NCBI GenBank assembly: GCA_002720285.1
Contig: PBHT01000043.1
Location: 25,035-33,776, forward strand
DNA: 8,742 bases
DNA from: Acidobacteriota bacterium
Lineage (GTDB): Bacteria > Acidobacteriota > Vicinamibacteria > Vicinamibacterales > UBA823
Reading direction: 5' to 3'
Position 1 is the stretch's first letter; every line of letters starts with the position of its first letter. A model generated the notes under the pieces. It had not been told where the DNA came from. It worked only from the letters and a program-made list of their open reading frames with translations, and ran no database searches. Positions 1 to 6,144 of this stretch are shown one piece after another. The position numbers were made by a program, and so were the translations under genes.

Positions 1-929
1 TCCCAAACGCCATCTGGTTTTACTCGTAGAACAGCTCCACCGTCAGTCGGTGTTACTCGGAAGCCATTGGCCGTATCAGTGACTTCCGCCCGAACCACTG
101 CAGTTTGTTGTGTAGACTGCGAATCTAGTGCTGATTGGGAAATGTTCGTTTCGCCACGAACGCCAGCCAAATAGAGGGTTCCATCTTTGGCAATCCGTAG
201 GGAACGGAGTTCGCTAAACTCTGAATCGAGGAGGACAAAACCTCTGCGATCACTGTCGATCCGAAGCAGGCGCCCTGGTGACTCCGTGCCAGCAAGAAGT
301 CGACCCTGGGAATCAAAAGCAAGTGACAGCACGTTAGTGGTGTGTGTGTTATAGAACGGCGCCGTTGTACCGTCGCTCTCGATTCGGTAGATGACTCCTT
401 GGGTTCCTGTTGCTACATACAGCGCGTCATCTGGCCCTAGGACCATTGACCAAATGTAGGTCTCCTCAAGATCGACCAATGTAGTTGATTCACCGTTAGC
501 CTGGATTTCATACACCTTTCCATTCGGACTAGTGCCCACATAAAGCCCTCCTTCGGGTCGGCGAGCCAACGCGTGGACCTCGGACTCAACAGCATCGAAA
601 AAGATTGACGAGCCTCCATCGGCTCCTATTTCGTAGACCCGGCCCTCGTCCCCGGTTGCAATCCAGAATCCGTCAGAACCGTTCGATACTACTGACCAAA
701 CAAACGGTGCTGGCGATTCGTGGATAAGGCCTGTTTCTGGCGAGAGGGTGATTTGACCAGATTCATCGACTGACAAGTGTTCTAGGTCGCCTTGTAATAG
801 TTCCGACTGGGTTGAAACGTGCCAAAAGGTCGGGGAGGCAGCTACGAGCAAGCCTACGGGTAGTAAAGCGAAAAGCGCAGCGAATGCTTTTCTAAAAACC
901 GGGGAACGATATCCACAGAAGCATTTCAT
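1..929 (-). CDS. Secreted beta-propeller repeat protein, C-terminus cut by window edge
   Basis: I read 309 complete codons with no stop, from ATG at 929 leftward to the window edge; the end lies outside. The N-terminus has basic residues followed by a hydrophobic stretch (about residues 14-31, including FAALFALLPVGLLVAA), which looks like a signal peptide or membrane anchor. Residues about 77-255 carry at least four degenerate repeats of about 41 residues. Their pattern is V/I-W-S-V/M, then a DG turn, then L/W-Y/I-V-A/G-T-G, then G-x-V/I-Y-E/R-I, then a DG turn (for example WIATGDEGRVYEIGADG and YVATGTQGVIYRIESDG). Such repeats are typical of NHL/SMP-30/Kelch-like propeller blades. No catalytic residues can be assigned, so a ligand-binding or scaffold role outside the cytoplasm is inference. 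The start lies 2 bases after the stop of the S55-like gene, with no visible Shine-Dalgarno sequence, which suggests co-transcription and translational coupling. Confidence 0.8.
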   Translation of the reverse strand, partial: MKCFCGYRSPVFRKAFAALFALLPVGLLVAASPTFWHVSTQSELLQGDLEHLSVDESGQITLSPETGLIHESPAPFVWSVVSNGSDGFWIATGDEGRVYEIGADGGSSIFFDAVESEVHALARRPEGGLYVGTSPNGKVYEIQANGESTTLVDLEETYIWSMVLGPDDALYVATGTQGVIYRIESDGTTAPFYNTHTTNVLSLAFDSQGRLLAGTESPGRLLRIDSDRRGFVLLDSEFSELRSLRIAKDGTLYLAGVRGETNISQSALDSQSTQQTAVVRAEVTDTANGFRVTPTDGGAVLRVKPDGVW

Positions 930-931
930 AA

Positions 932-2773
932 TTATTGTGAGTCGAGGTTGAGGGTGAGTATACGAAAACCAGAGACCGCCTCTTGGGTGTCCACTTCCCA
1001 CTCGCCAAGGTTCACCTGTTGTAGCGACATAACTGCTCCTCGACTTCGGTCAGCCTGATACACCGCAAGCGCAGAGGCCGGCAGGGCTTCGAGTGGTTCT
1101 CCGGCAAGAAGCACCCCTGGGTGAGCTCCAAGCAGGCGCACATAGAGCCGGTTATTGCGATAGGTATTGTTTAAGGCTCGGATTAGTTGACTAAGGTTTC
1201 TGGGTCGGGTCGCACCTATTGTGCGTTGCTGCTCAATCTGGGCCAGGTCCACGCCACTTGCTACAAGAAGGGATGCCGTGGCTGGTGCGTTGGGAGGAAT
1301 TCGAAGCGGCAGGCTATGGGTTTCTTCTACACCGCGGTGAGTCCGAGTAACAATCTTCAGGGTCGTGTCTAGGGCTGGGCGTATACGAACGGTATCAAGC
1401 CAGACCCGTTCAATGGTCGCAGTGCTGGTTTCCTCGGAGGACACAATCTCAAGGCTAAGACTGTTGAGGGAGATTGGCCCAAACGTGTTTTGAACAAGGA
1501 AAGTGATTGGTGTCAATACAGACGTCGCGGCTGCGAGCGATGGTGCGATTCCTGAAAACACATCATTAAACGTGAGCGGCGCATGATTTTGAAAAGTCGC
1601 GGTGCCGGACACGATAAACGTAGCAGCCCCGGCATCACGCTCGTAGGCTCGTAGTGTGTTAAGAACGGTAACGAAGGTCAAAAGTGGTGTCAGGACCTGA
1701 TCGTCAACAATGTTAAAGTGAAGGTTTTGGGTCGGCCGGCTGCTATCAATCGGCCTAAGAGTAATTTCGATCGGTATTCGTCGAGGCGTTGCGCCGAGTG
1801 TTCCTGCAATGCCAGTTAGGCGGTCTTGTTGGAACGTACCTATTGCCTCGCCAACGGACGCAATTTTGCTCGATGACATTAGGCTGGGTAAAAGGGTGTG
1901 AACGTGCGCGCGGTTCATTAAGAATTCTACGGGGCCAAGATTCTGGAACTGATGACCGAACGCGTATACACGGTCTTTGTCTATCATTGTTACCGTGCCG
2001 GTGCCGGCTAATGACAGGTCACCATCGATCAGAGTGACACTAACAGCGTCGCCCGGCCGTAGCGGAGTACTTGCCAAAGAGGTGTTCGCATCTTGTGAAC
2101 CGCCAAGTACTGGTGTCATTCCCGTACCTTCAAGGGCTGAGCTAAGAAGTTCAGTTACATGAACGTCAAAGCCGCTCATATTTAGCGGCGTCCCAATGGG
2201 ACGGAGCATGGTACCTGCATGCCGAATTGATGAGAGTTGTCCTTGCGCTAGTAATGCGTCTCTAGAATGCAAGGCGTAGCTGGATATTCGATGTAGAGTT
2301 CCGCGAAATACTTCCAGCAATCGTTCTGGTGACATCGGCAGGTGAAGAGCCACGGGGTTCATAGGGGCGCGGGGTGCTGGGAACGATACGGCGTCAACCA
2401 TTTCCTTAATTGGGGTTATCCCGGCAATGGCTTCGGTCGTGAATGAGCCAAGCGCGTAGGAGACTGCGCCAATCAGCTGCCCCTCTATATAGACGGGGCT
2501 TCCGCTCATTCCCTGAATAACGCCAGTATCACTTAGCGGTCCACCTGAAAGGCGCGCTAGGATTAAGTTACGCTTTGGTCCATTGATGTTATGCAGAATG
2601 CCTAGGATTTGGGCCTCGAATTCCTCTGGCTCGGTGCCTTCAAAGACCGTCATTCCAACGCCGGTCATGCCAGGGCGTATCTCTTCTAGGGCCATAACCG
2701 TCTGGCCGGAGGCACCTGAGACGGAGGCAGAGGAAATGAGCAGGATTAGACTGCTGACGATAAAAGTTTTCAT
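932..2773 (-). CDS. Secreted SpoIVB-type (peptidase S55-like) protein
   Basis: The protein has 613 residues when started at ATG 2773. The first 23 residues (MKTFIVSSLILLISSASVSG then ASG) form a good signal peptide. A TTG at 2821 would extend the frame by 16 residues, but it would bury the signal peptide and lies upstream of the predicted transcription start. Residues about 27-130 resemble the core of the SpoIVB (MEROPS S55) serine peptidase: IRPGMTGVGMTVFEG (32-46), then GVIQGMSGSPVYIEG (84-98) and IGAVSYALG (101-109). S90 is the likely nucleophile by analogy with serine-peptidase G-x-S-G motifs. Residues 241-292 include GDAVSVTL and VYAFGHQF, with H274 in an FGH motif like the one carrying the SpoIVB catalytic histidine. 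The part after about 340 is beta-rich and I recognise no domain in it. In spore formers SpoIVB cleaves a sigma-factor regulator; here no sporulation gene is nearby and the substrate is unknown. Activity is therefore uncertain. Confidence 0.83.
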   Translation of the reverse strand: MKTFIVSSLILLISSASVSGASGQTVMALEEIRPGMTGVGMTVFEGTEPEEFEAQILGILHNINGPKRNLILARLSGGPLSDTGVIQGMSGSPVYIEGQLIGAVSYALGSFTTEAIAGITPIKEMVDAVSFPAPRAPMNPVALHLPMSPERLLEVFRGTLHRISSYALHSRDALLAQGQLSSIRHAGTMLRPIGTPLNMSGFDVHVTELLSSALEGTGMTPVLGGSQDANTSLASTPLRPGDAVSVTLIDGDLSLAGTGTVTMIDKDRVYAFGHQFQNLGPVEFLMNRAHVHTLLPSLMSSSKIASVGEAIGTFQQDRLTGIAGTLGATPRRIPIEITLRPIDSSRPTQNLHFNIVDDQVLTPLLTFVTVLNTLRAYERDAGAATFIVSGTATFQNHAPLTFNDVFSGIAPSLAAATSVLTPITFLVQNTFGPISLNSLSLEIVSSEETSTATIERVWLDTVRIRPALDTTLKIVTRTHRGVEETHSLPLRIPPNAPATASLLVASGVDLAQIEQQRTIGATRPRNLSQLIRALNNTYRNNRLYVRLLGAHPGVLLAGEPLEALPASALAVYQADRSRGAVMSLQQVNLGEWEVDTQEAVSGFRILTLNLDSQ

Positions 2774-2810
2774 AGTAAGAATGGAGGCTTCAGAATTCTG
2801 CCAACGACCA

Positions 2811-2840
2811 CTTATAGCCAAGGAAATGATTGACAGTCAA
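2811..2840 (-). promoter_or_regulatory. Predicted sigma70-type promoter for the leftward S55/propeller pair
   Basis: On the minus strand there is a -35 TTGACT (2840-2835), an 18-base spacer and a -10 TATAAG (2816-2811). Each hexamer matches consensus at 5 of 6 positions. Transcription would start near 2804 and leave a leader of about 30 bases before the ATG at 2773, which supports that start over the TTG at 2821. The leader has no clear Shine-Dalgarno sequence. Confidence 0.55.
2830..2840. repeat. 11-base inverted repeat TTGACAGTCAA over the leftward -35
   Basis: TTGAC and GTCAA are perfect inverted repeats around a central A. The repeat overlaps the -35 of the leftward promoter. The octamer ATTGACAG at 2829-2836 recurs exactly at 2889-2896, where it contains the -35 of the rightward promoter, 60 bases away. 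It could be a regulator half-site, or simply the consequence of two TTGACA-like -35 boxes. Confidence 0.35.
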
Positions 2841-2889
2841 GGAGAAAAGATTAGCTTTTGGAACATAAGAGGCGGTTTCCTCGAACAAA

Positions 2890-2918
2890 TTGACAGCCTA
2901 TAATCCCTTTTATATCAT
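2890..2918 (+). promoter_or_regulatory. Predicted sigma70-type promoter of the aroDE-trp operon
   Basis: There is a perfect -35 TTGACA (2890-2895), a 17-base spacer and a -10 TATCAT (2913-2918, 5 of 6). Transcription is predicted to start near 2925, giving an untranslated leader of about 270 bases before aroDE. A perfect TATAAT also sits at 2899-2904, but it has no reasonable -35 at the right distance (TTTCCT at 2876-2881), so it is the weaker alternative. Confidence 0.65.
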
Positions 2919-2951
2919 TGATTTAGCTCGTTTACTGTAATCGATTTCAAA

Positions 2952-2970
2952 AGGGGAGTTCGGCTTCTCT
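2952..2970 (+). other. Small hairpin near the 5' end of the operon leader RNA
   Basis: AGGGGAG (2952-2958) pairs with CTTCTCT (2964-2970) over 7 bp, two of them G-U, around the loop TTCGG. It lies between the predicted transcription start and the leader-peptide start. No T-run follows it, so it is not a terminator. It may protect the 5' end or do nothing. Confidence 0.35.
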
Positions 2971-2988
2971 GGTGTTCAATGTTAGACT

Positions 2989-2992
2989 GAGG
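2989..2992 (+). promoter_or_regulatory. Shine-Dalgarno site for the leader peptide
   Basis: GAGG lies 9 bases upstream of the ATG at 3002, a good distance for ribosome binding. This is part of the evidence that the short aromatic-rich frame is really translated. Confidence 0.6.
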
Positions 2993-3001
2993 TTTCCAAA
3001 T

Positions 3002-3091
3002 ATGTCTGACAAAAAGATTGGTTCTGTCTCCGCGCTTAGCTGGTTCTGGTTTATCTATTTTAGCAGCCTGTCTGAGGAGGCGGCCGTGTAA
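3002..3091 (+). CDS. Aromatic-rich leader peptide of the aroDE-trp operon attenuator
   Basis: This is a 29-codon ORF from ATG 3002 to TAA 3089-3091, preceded by a GAGG ribosome-binding site. Residues 1-13 are MSDKKIGSVSALS. Residues 14-20 are WFWFIYF, encoded by TGG TTC TGG TTT ATC TAT TTT (3041-3061). Residues 21-29 are SSLSEEAAV. Six of seven consecutive codons therefore specify Trp (2), Phe (3) or Tyr (1). The ORF sits about 43 bases before an intrinsic terminator upstream of aromatic biosynthesis genes, the position of trpL and pheL in enterobacteria. By that precedent the peptide itself has no function: slow translation of the aromatic codons reports low charged tRNA and prevents termination. 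The alternative, a small hydrophobic membrane peptide, is less likely because the hydrophobic stretch is only 7 residues and the RNA-switch structure aligns with it. Confidence 0.85.
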   Translation: MSDKKIGSVSALSWFWFIYFSSLSEEAAV

Positions 3092-3097
3092 GGCTAA
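3060..3097 (+). promoter_or_regulatory. Attenuator 1:2 (pause/anti-antiterminator) hairpin
   Basis: TTAGC (3060-3064) can pair with GCTAA (3093-3097), enclosing an inner stem GCCT (3066-3069) with AGGC (3078-3081). An alternative inner register pairs 3063-3069 with 3078-3084 with one A-G mismatch. The structure begins at the last aromatic codon and sequesters segment 2 (3072-3081). A ribosome stalled on the second Trp codon or later would cover its 5' arm. This is the least certain of the three switch stems. Confidence 0.5.
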
Positions 3098-3142
3098 TTG
3101 CCACACAGTTACTAATTTAGGAGAACCCCTAAGCCTCTTCAG
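3072..3142 (+). promoter_or_regulatory. Attenuator 2:3 antiterminator pairing
   Basis: CTGAGGAGGC (3072-3081) can pair with GCCTCTTCAG (3133-3142) over 10 continuous base pairs, only one of them G-U. Segment 3 here is the 5' arm of the terminator, so the two structures exclude each other. Segment 2 lies inside the leader-peptide ORF, 10 bases past the last aromatic codon. A ribosome waiting at the TAA (3089) would mask most of it and allow termination. Confidence 0.75.
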
Positions 3143-3166
3143 CCCTGTTGGTTGAAGGGGTTTTTT
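3134..3166 (+). terminator. Intrinsic terminator (attenuator 3:4) upstream of aroDE
   Basis: The 5' arm 3134-3144 (CCTCTTCAGCC) pairs with 3150-3160 (GGTTGAAGGGG) over 11 continuous base pairs, two of them G-U, with the 5-base loop CTGTT. TTTTTT (3161-3166) follows immediately. It lies 31 bases before the aroDE start and 42 bases after the leader-peptide stop. It points rightward, and no complete upstream gene on this strand needs a terminator, so it must act on the operon's own leader. Confidence 0.88.
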
Positions 3167-3180
3167 GTTGATATTTAGGT

Positions 3181-3192
3181 TTTGGATCCAAA
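3181..3192. repeat. 12-base perfect palindrome before aroDE
   Basis: TTTGGATCCAAA is a perfect 12-base palindrome, 5 bases upstream of the aroDE ATG. It contains the GGA that is the best candidate ribosome-binding site. It could be an operator or weak translational control element, or chance. Confidence 0.35.
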
Positions 3193-3197
3193 TTCAT

Positions 3198-4649
3198 ATG
3201 GCTCAATCCAAAGTATGCGTGACCGTGAGGGCAACCACGACCGATCAGCTGAGACGGCGCCGAGATGCCGCAGTTGATGCAGACCTTGTTGAGTTACGAG
3301 TTGATGGGGTCGAAGACTTGGATGTCTCAGGTGCCCTGAAGGGGCGTTCGAAGCCGGCCATTGTGACTTGTCGAACGGCACAGGACGGAGGGAGTTTTGA
3401 TGGCGGGGAGGAGGCTCGACGGCGAATCATCGCTGAAGCTCTCAAATGTGGAGCCGAATATGTTGATATTGAATGGAATGGATCGCCAGACCCAAGGATT
3501 ACCAAACATAGGCCCCGAATTGTTCTGTCAAGTCACGATTTCTCGGGACGACCGAGTGATCTCGCTGATCGCTATTTTGCGATGCGGGCAACAGGGGTCG
3601 CTGTCGTCAAACTTGCCGTGAAAGCTGAATCATTAATGGATCTTGTACCGCTGGCTGATTTGGGATGCCGCGCGAGGCGTGACGGTGAGCAAGCCGTCAT
3701 AATCGGAATGGGAGGAGCTGGGGTAGCTTCGCGTATTTTGGCTGATCGTTTCGGCGCATGCTGGAGTTATGCAGGTGATGCCGCTCCAGGGCAAGTTGAC
3801 CCGGACCGGTTGATTCGGGAATTTAGGTTTCGCGAGTTGTCGGATTCGACCGAAGTGTATGGAGTTTTAGGTAAACCGGTCATGCACTCCCTTTCACCGG
3901 TAATGCACAACGCTGGATTTAGGGCCATCTCAAAGGATGCAGTCTATCTTCCTTTAGAAGCTGCCGATGTTGATGATTTTTTTGGTTTTGCCGATGCCTT
4001 CAGAATTTCTGGCGCAAGCGTTACCGCTCCCTTCAAGGAAGAAGTGCATCGTCGCGTGAGAGAAAGCGATCCGATAGGTAAACGTATCGGCGCGGTTAAC
4101 ACCTTGCAAAGGGTGCAAAACAACTGGAGGTCCATGAATTGTGATGTGGATGGGTTTCTTGAGCCACTCTTATCTCGCTTCACGATTGATGGATGGCGGG
4201 CCACGGTCGTCGGTGCGGGAGGAGCAGCAAAGGCGGCAAGCGTAGGACTGGTTGAGTCTGGGGTCCTAACGAAGATTTGCGCTCGGCGACAGGAACAGGC
4301 CGAGGAGGCTGCGAGGTTAAGTGGAGCAACGGTAGGCTGTTTTCCCGTCGAACCAAATTCCTGGGACCTTCTTGTGAATGCAACACCTGTTGGCATGACT
4401 CCTCAAGTTAACGAGTCGCCTTTACCGGCTTCCTCGCTGGATGGTCGGTTGGTTTATGACCTTGTGTATAACCCCAGTCGCACATTGCTCCTAAAGGAAG
4501 CTACGAAACGGGGCTGTAGCACACTTGGGGGGTTAGAGATGCTCGTCGCGCAGGCAAAACGGCAATTCGAGTGGTGGACAGGAGTCCAGGCGCCGAATTT
4601 AGTCTTTGAGACCGCTGTAAAAAATGGCTTAACCTCGATCGCGGAGTGA
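3198..4649 (+). CDS. aroDE: Bifunctional 3-dehydroquinate dehydratase (type I) / shikimate dehydrogenase
   Basis: The 483-residue fusion catalyses two consecutive cytosolic shikimate-pathway steps: 3-dehydroquinate to 3-dehydroshikimate, then NADPH-dependent reduction to shikimate. Residues about 5-212 are a type I dehydratase: ELRVD (32-36, substrate-binding E32 and R34), SSHDFSG (111-117, catalytic H113), VVKLAV (136-141, Schiff-base K138) and GMGGAGVASR (170-179). Residues about 219-483 are shikimate dehydrogenase: GKPVMHSLSPVMHN (225-238), SVTAPFK (274-280, catalytic K280), AVNT (299-302), NCDVDG (314-319, D316), the nucleotide-binding GAGGAA (339-344), NATPVGM (394-400) and GGLEMLVAQA (444-453). 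All key residues of both halves are present. The order AroD then AroE matches the chlamydial and plant fusions. I chose ATG 3198. The frame can be extended to a TTG at 3165, but that codon lies in the terminator T-run. The ribosome-binding site is weak (GGA at 3184-3186). It is the first structural gene of the operon, under the aromatic leader-peptide attenuator. Confidence 0.95.
   Translation: MAQSKVCVTVRATTTDQLRRRRDAAVDADLVELRVDGVEDLDVSGALKGRSKPAIVTCRTAQDGGSFDGGEEARRRIIAEALKCGAEYVDIEWNGSPDPRITKHRPRIVLSSHDFSGRPSDLADRYFAMRATGVAVVKLAVKAESLMDLVPLADLGCRARRDGEQAVIIGMGGAGVASRILADRFGACWSYAGDAAPGQVDPDRLIREFRFRELSDSTEVYGVLGKPVMHSLSPVMHNAGFRAISKDAVYLPLEAADVDDFFGFADAFRISGASVTAPFKEEVHRRVRESDPIGKRIGAVNTLQRVQNNWRSMNCDVDGFLEPLLSRFTIDGWRATVVGAGGAAKAASVGLVESGVLTKICARRQEQAEEAARLSGATVGCFPVEPNSWDLLVNATPVGMTPQVNESPLPASSLDGRLVYDLVYNPSRTLLLKEATKRGCSTLGGLEMLVAQAKRQFEWWTGVQAPNLVFETAVKNGLTSIAE
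4643..4646 (+). promoter_or_regulatory. Ribosome-binding site that decides the trpE start
   Basis: GGAG ends 8 bases before ATG 4655 and overlaps the end of aroDE. The competing GTG at 4646 overlaps this very GGAG, so it cannot use it. This favours the ATG. Confidence 0.6.
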
Positions 4650-4654
4650 ATGAC

Positions 4655-6142
4655 ATGAAGCAGACCTCATTTGAAGAATTCAGATCGCTGGCTACGAAAG
4701 GTAATTTCGTTCCGGTGTACAAGGAACTTTTAGCCGACCTGCTGACGCCAGTTTCCGCCTTCCTAAAGATCGCGGAGCATTCGGACTATTCATTTCTTTT
4801 GGAGAGCGTAGAGGGTGGTGAACAGGTTGGACGCTATTCGTTTCTTGGCAAGGATCCGTTTTTGGTGCTCCGAGGTCGCGCCGGTGGTTCCACTGTTGAA
4901 AAGGCTGGAGTTATTAGTGAGTCCGACCAGCCGTTCATTGAAGCCTTAAGAGCGGTGATGAAGGAGTATCACTCGCCTGTCGTCGACGACCTTCCCCGTT
5001 TCACTGGTGGAGCGGTTGGCTATCTTGGCTACGATTCAGCGCGCTGGTTTGAGCCGAAGCTTGCTAGTTCATGGTCGGATGGACCAGGGTCTGACAGGGG
5101 ATCAGAAGATGATGCAGTGTTCATGCTTTTCGATACGGTGCTGGCTTTCGATCATGTAAAACATCGGATTTTGATTATCTCGAATGCACGGGTTGCAAGT
5201 GAGGAGCCGTTGGAATCGTTGTATCAATTTGCCTGTGCGAAGATTCGATTCCTTGAGGTGGAGTTAGAGCGCACCCTTTCGCGTCCTCAATCACAGAGCG
5301 TAAAACCAAATATCGTCACTTCAAATATCTCTAAGAAAGGTTTTGAGGATGCGGTCTTGCGTGCCAAGGCATACATATCAGACGGAGACATTTTTCAGGT
5401 CGTCCTGTCTCAGCGATTTGAAACCGAGCTAGATGTGGATGCTTTTTCGGTTTATCGATCACTTCGCCATGTTAACCCGTCACCCTATATGTATTTCATT
5501 CGTTTGGGAGACACGGCAATTGCTGGTTCCTCCCCAGAGATGCTTGTTCGAGTCGAGGGTGACAGGGTGGAGACTCATCCAATCGCTGGGACGCGGCCTC
5601 GTGGTGGGAGTGAAGAGGAGGATGAACGCCTTGCCTACGAGCTAAAACACGATGAAAAGGAGAGAGCCGAGCACGTCATGCTTGTCGACTTGGGACGCAA
5701 TGACATCGGAAAGGTTTGCGAGTACGGCACGGTATTGGTTTCGCAGTTCATGGAAGTAGAACGCTACTCCCATGTAATGCATCTTTGCTCCAAAGTAGAG
5801 GGGAAGCTGGCTGAGGAGGTCGATAGCCTCGATGCACTGGTTGCTTGCTTTCCTGCGGGCACTGTTTCTGGTGCACCAAAAATTCGCGCGATGGAGGTCA
5901 TCGCACAGTTGGAGCCAACTCGGCGGGGTATTTACGCCGGGGCAATAGGCTACCTTGATTTTGCGGGCAATTTGGATTGTTGCATCGGAATACGAACCGT
6001 CACGATTCATGGGAATTCCGCTGTGGTGCAAGCGGGGGCAGGCATCGTTGCCGATTCTGAGCCCTCCTTGGAATATGAAGAAACCCAAGCGAAAGCTCGC
6101 GCAATGCTACGGGCCATTGAAATGGCGAAAGGTGCGGAGTAG
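4655..6142 (+). CDS. trpE: Anthranilate synthase component I
   Basis: With TrpG as glutaminase partner, TrpE converts chorismate to anthranilate, the committed step to tryptophan. The 495-residue product has normal family length. The N-terminal domain carries LLES (48-51), the element that binds feedback-inhibiting tryptophan in known TrpE, so allosteric inhibition is expected. The chorismate-binding domain shows NPSPYMYF (274-281), GSSPEML (291-297), PIAGTRPRGG (309-318), LKHDEKERAEHVMLVDLGRND (ending at residue 350), FPAGTVSGAPK (399-409) and QAGAGIVADSEP (459-470). This set, including the PIAGTRPRG and GAGIVADS signatures, favours TrpE over PabB or isochorismate synthase. The start is ATG 4655, with GGAG 8 bases upstream and a 5-base gap from the aroDE stop. 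GTG 4646, which overlaps the aroDE stop, would add three residues. Confidence 0.97.
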   Translation: MKQTSFEEFRSLATKGNFVPVYKELLADLLTPVSAFLKIAEHSDYSFLLESVEGGEQVGRYSFLGKDPFLVLRGRAGGSTVEKAGVISESDQPFIEALRAVMKEYHSPVVDDLPRFTGGAVGYLGYDSARWFEPKLASSWSDGPGSDRGSEDDAVFMLFDTVLAFDHVKHRILIISNARVASEEPLESLYQFACAKIRFLEVELERTLSRPQSQSVKPNIVTSNISKKGFEDAVLRAKAYISDGDIFQVVLSQRFETELDVDAFSVYRSLRHVNPSPYMYFIRLGDTAIAGSSPEMLVRVEGDRVETHPIAGTRPRGGSEEEDERLAYELKHDEKERAEHVMLVDLGRNDIGKVCEYGTVLVSQFMEVERYSHVMHLCSKVEGKLAEEVDSLDALVACFPAGTVSGAPKIRAMEVIAQLEPTRRGIYAGAIGYLDFAGNLDCCIGIRTVTIHGNSAVVQAGAGIVADSEPSLEYEETQAKARAMLRAIEMAKGAE

Positions 6143-6144
6143 GT

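Noticed and set aside
125..619. Two short minus-strand frames (125-322 and 437-619)
   Set aside because: They lie out of frame inside the continuous propeller coding sequence, which has repeats and a signal peptide; they are shadows.
2583..2903. 106-codon plus-strand frame across the S55 start and intergenic region
   Set aside because: It is antisense to the S55 coding sequence, has no family resemblance, and runs through both predicted promoters.
3036..3097. Longer 1:2 pairing TTAGCT (3036-3041) with AGCCTTA-complementary segment 3092-3097
   Set aside because: It would place the 5' arm before the aromatic codons and competes with the closer 3060-3064 pairing to the same partner; the nearer stem is preferred.
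2915..3106. 63-codon minus-strand frame over the leader region
   Set aside because: It is antisense to the attenuator and has no recognisable features. The plus-strand leader ORF explains the region better.
3124..3162. Alternative stem AACCCCT (3124-3130) with AGGGGTT (3156-3162), 7 bp
   Set aside because: It uses the same 3' arm and part of the T-run as the longer 11-bp terminator and leaves a 25-base loop, so it is likely less stable and probably incidental.
2925..3197. T-box riboswitch, TRAP site or tRNA-like element in the operon leader
   Set aside because: I found no T-box sequence, no run of regularly spaced GAG/TAG triplets and no cloverleaf. A translated aromatic leader with competing hairpins fits better.
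3944..4396. 150-codon minus-strand frame within aroDE
   Set aside because: It is antisense to the conserved shikimate dehydrogenase domain, and its composition is that of a shadow frame.
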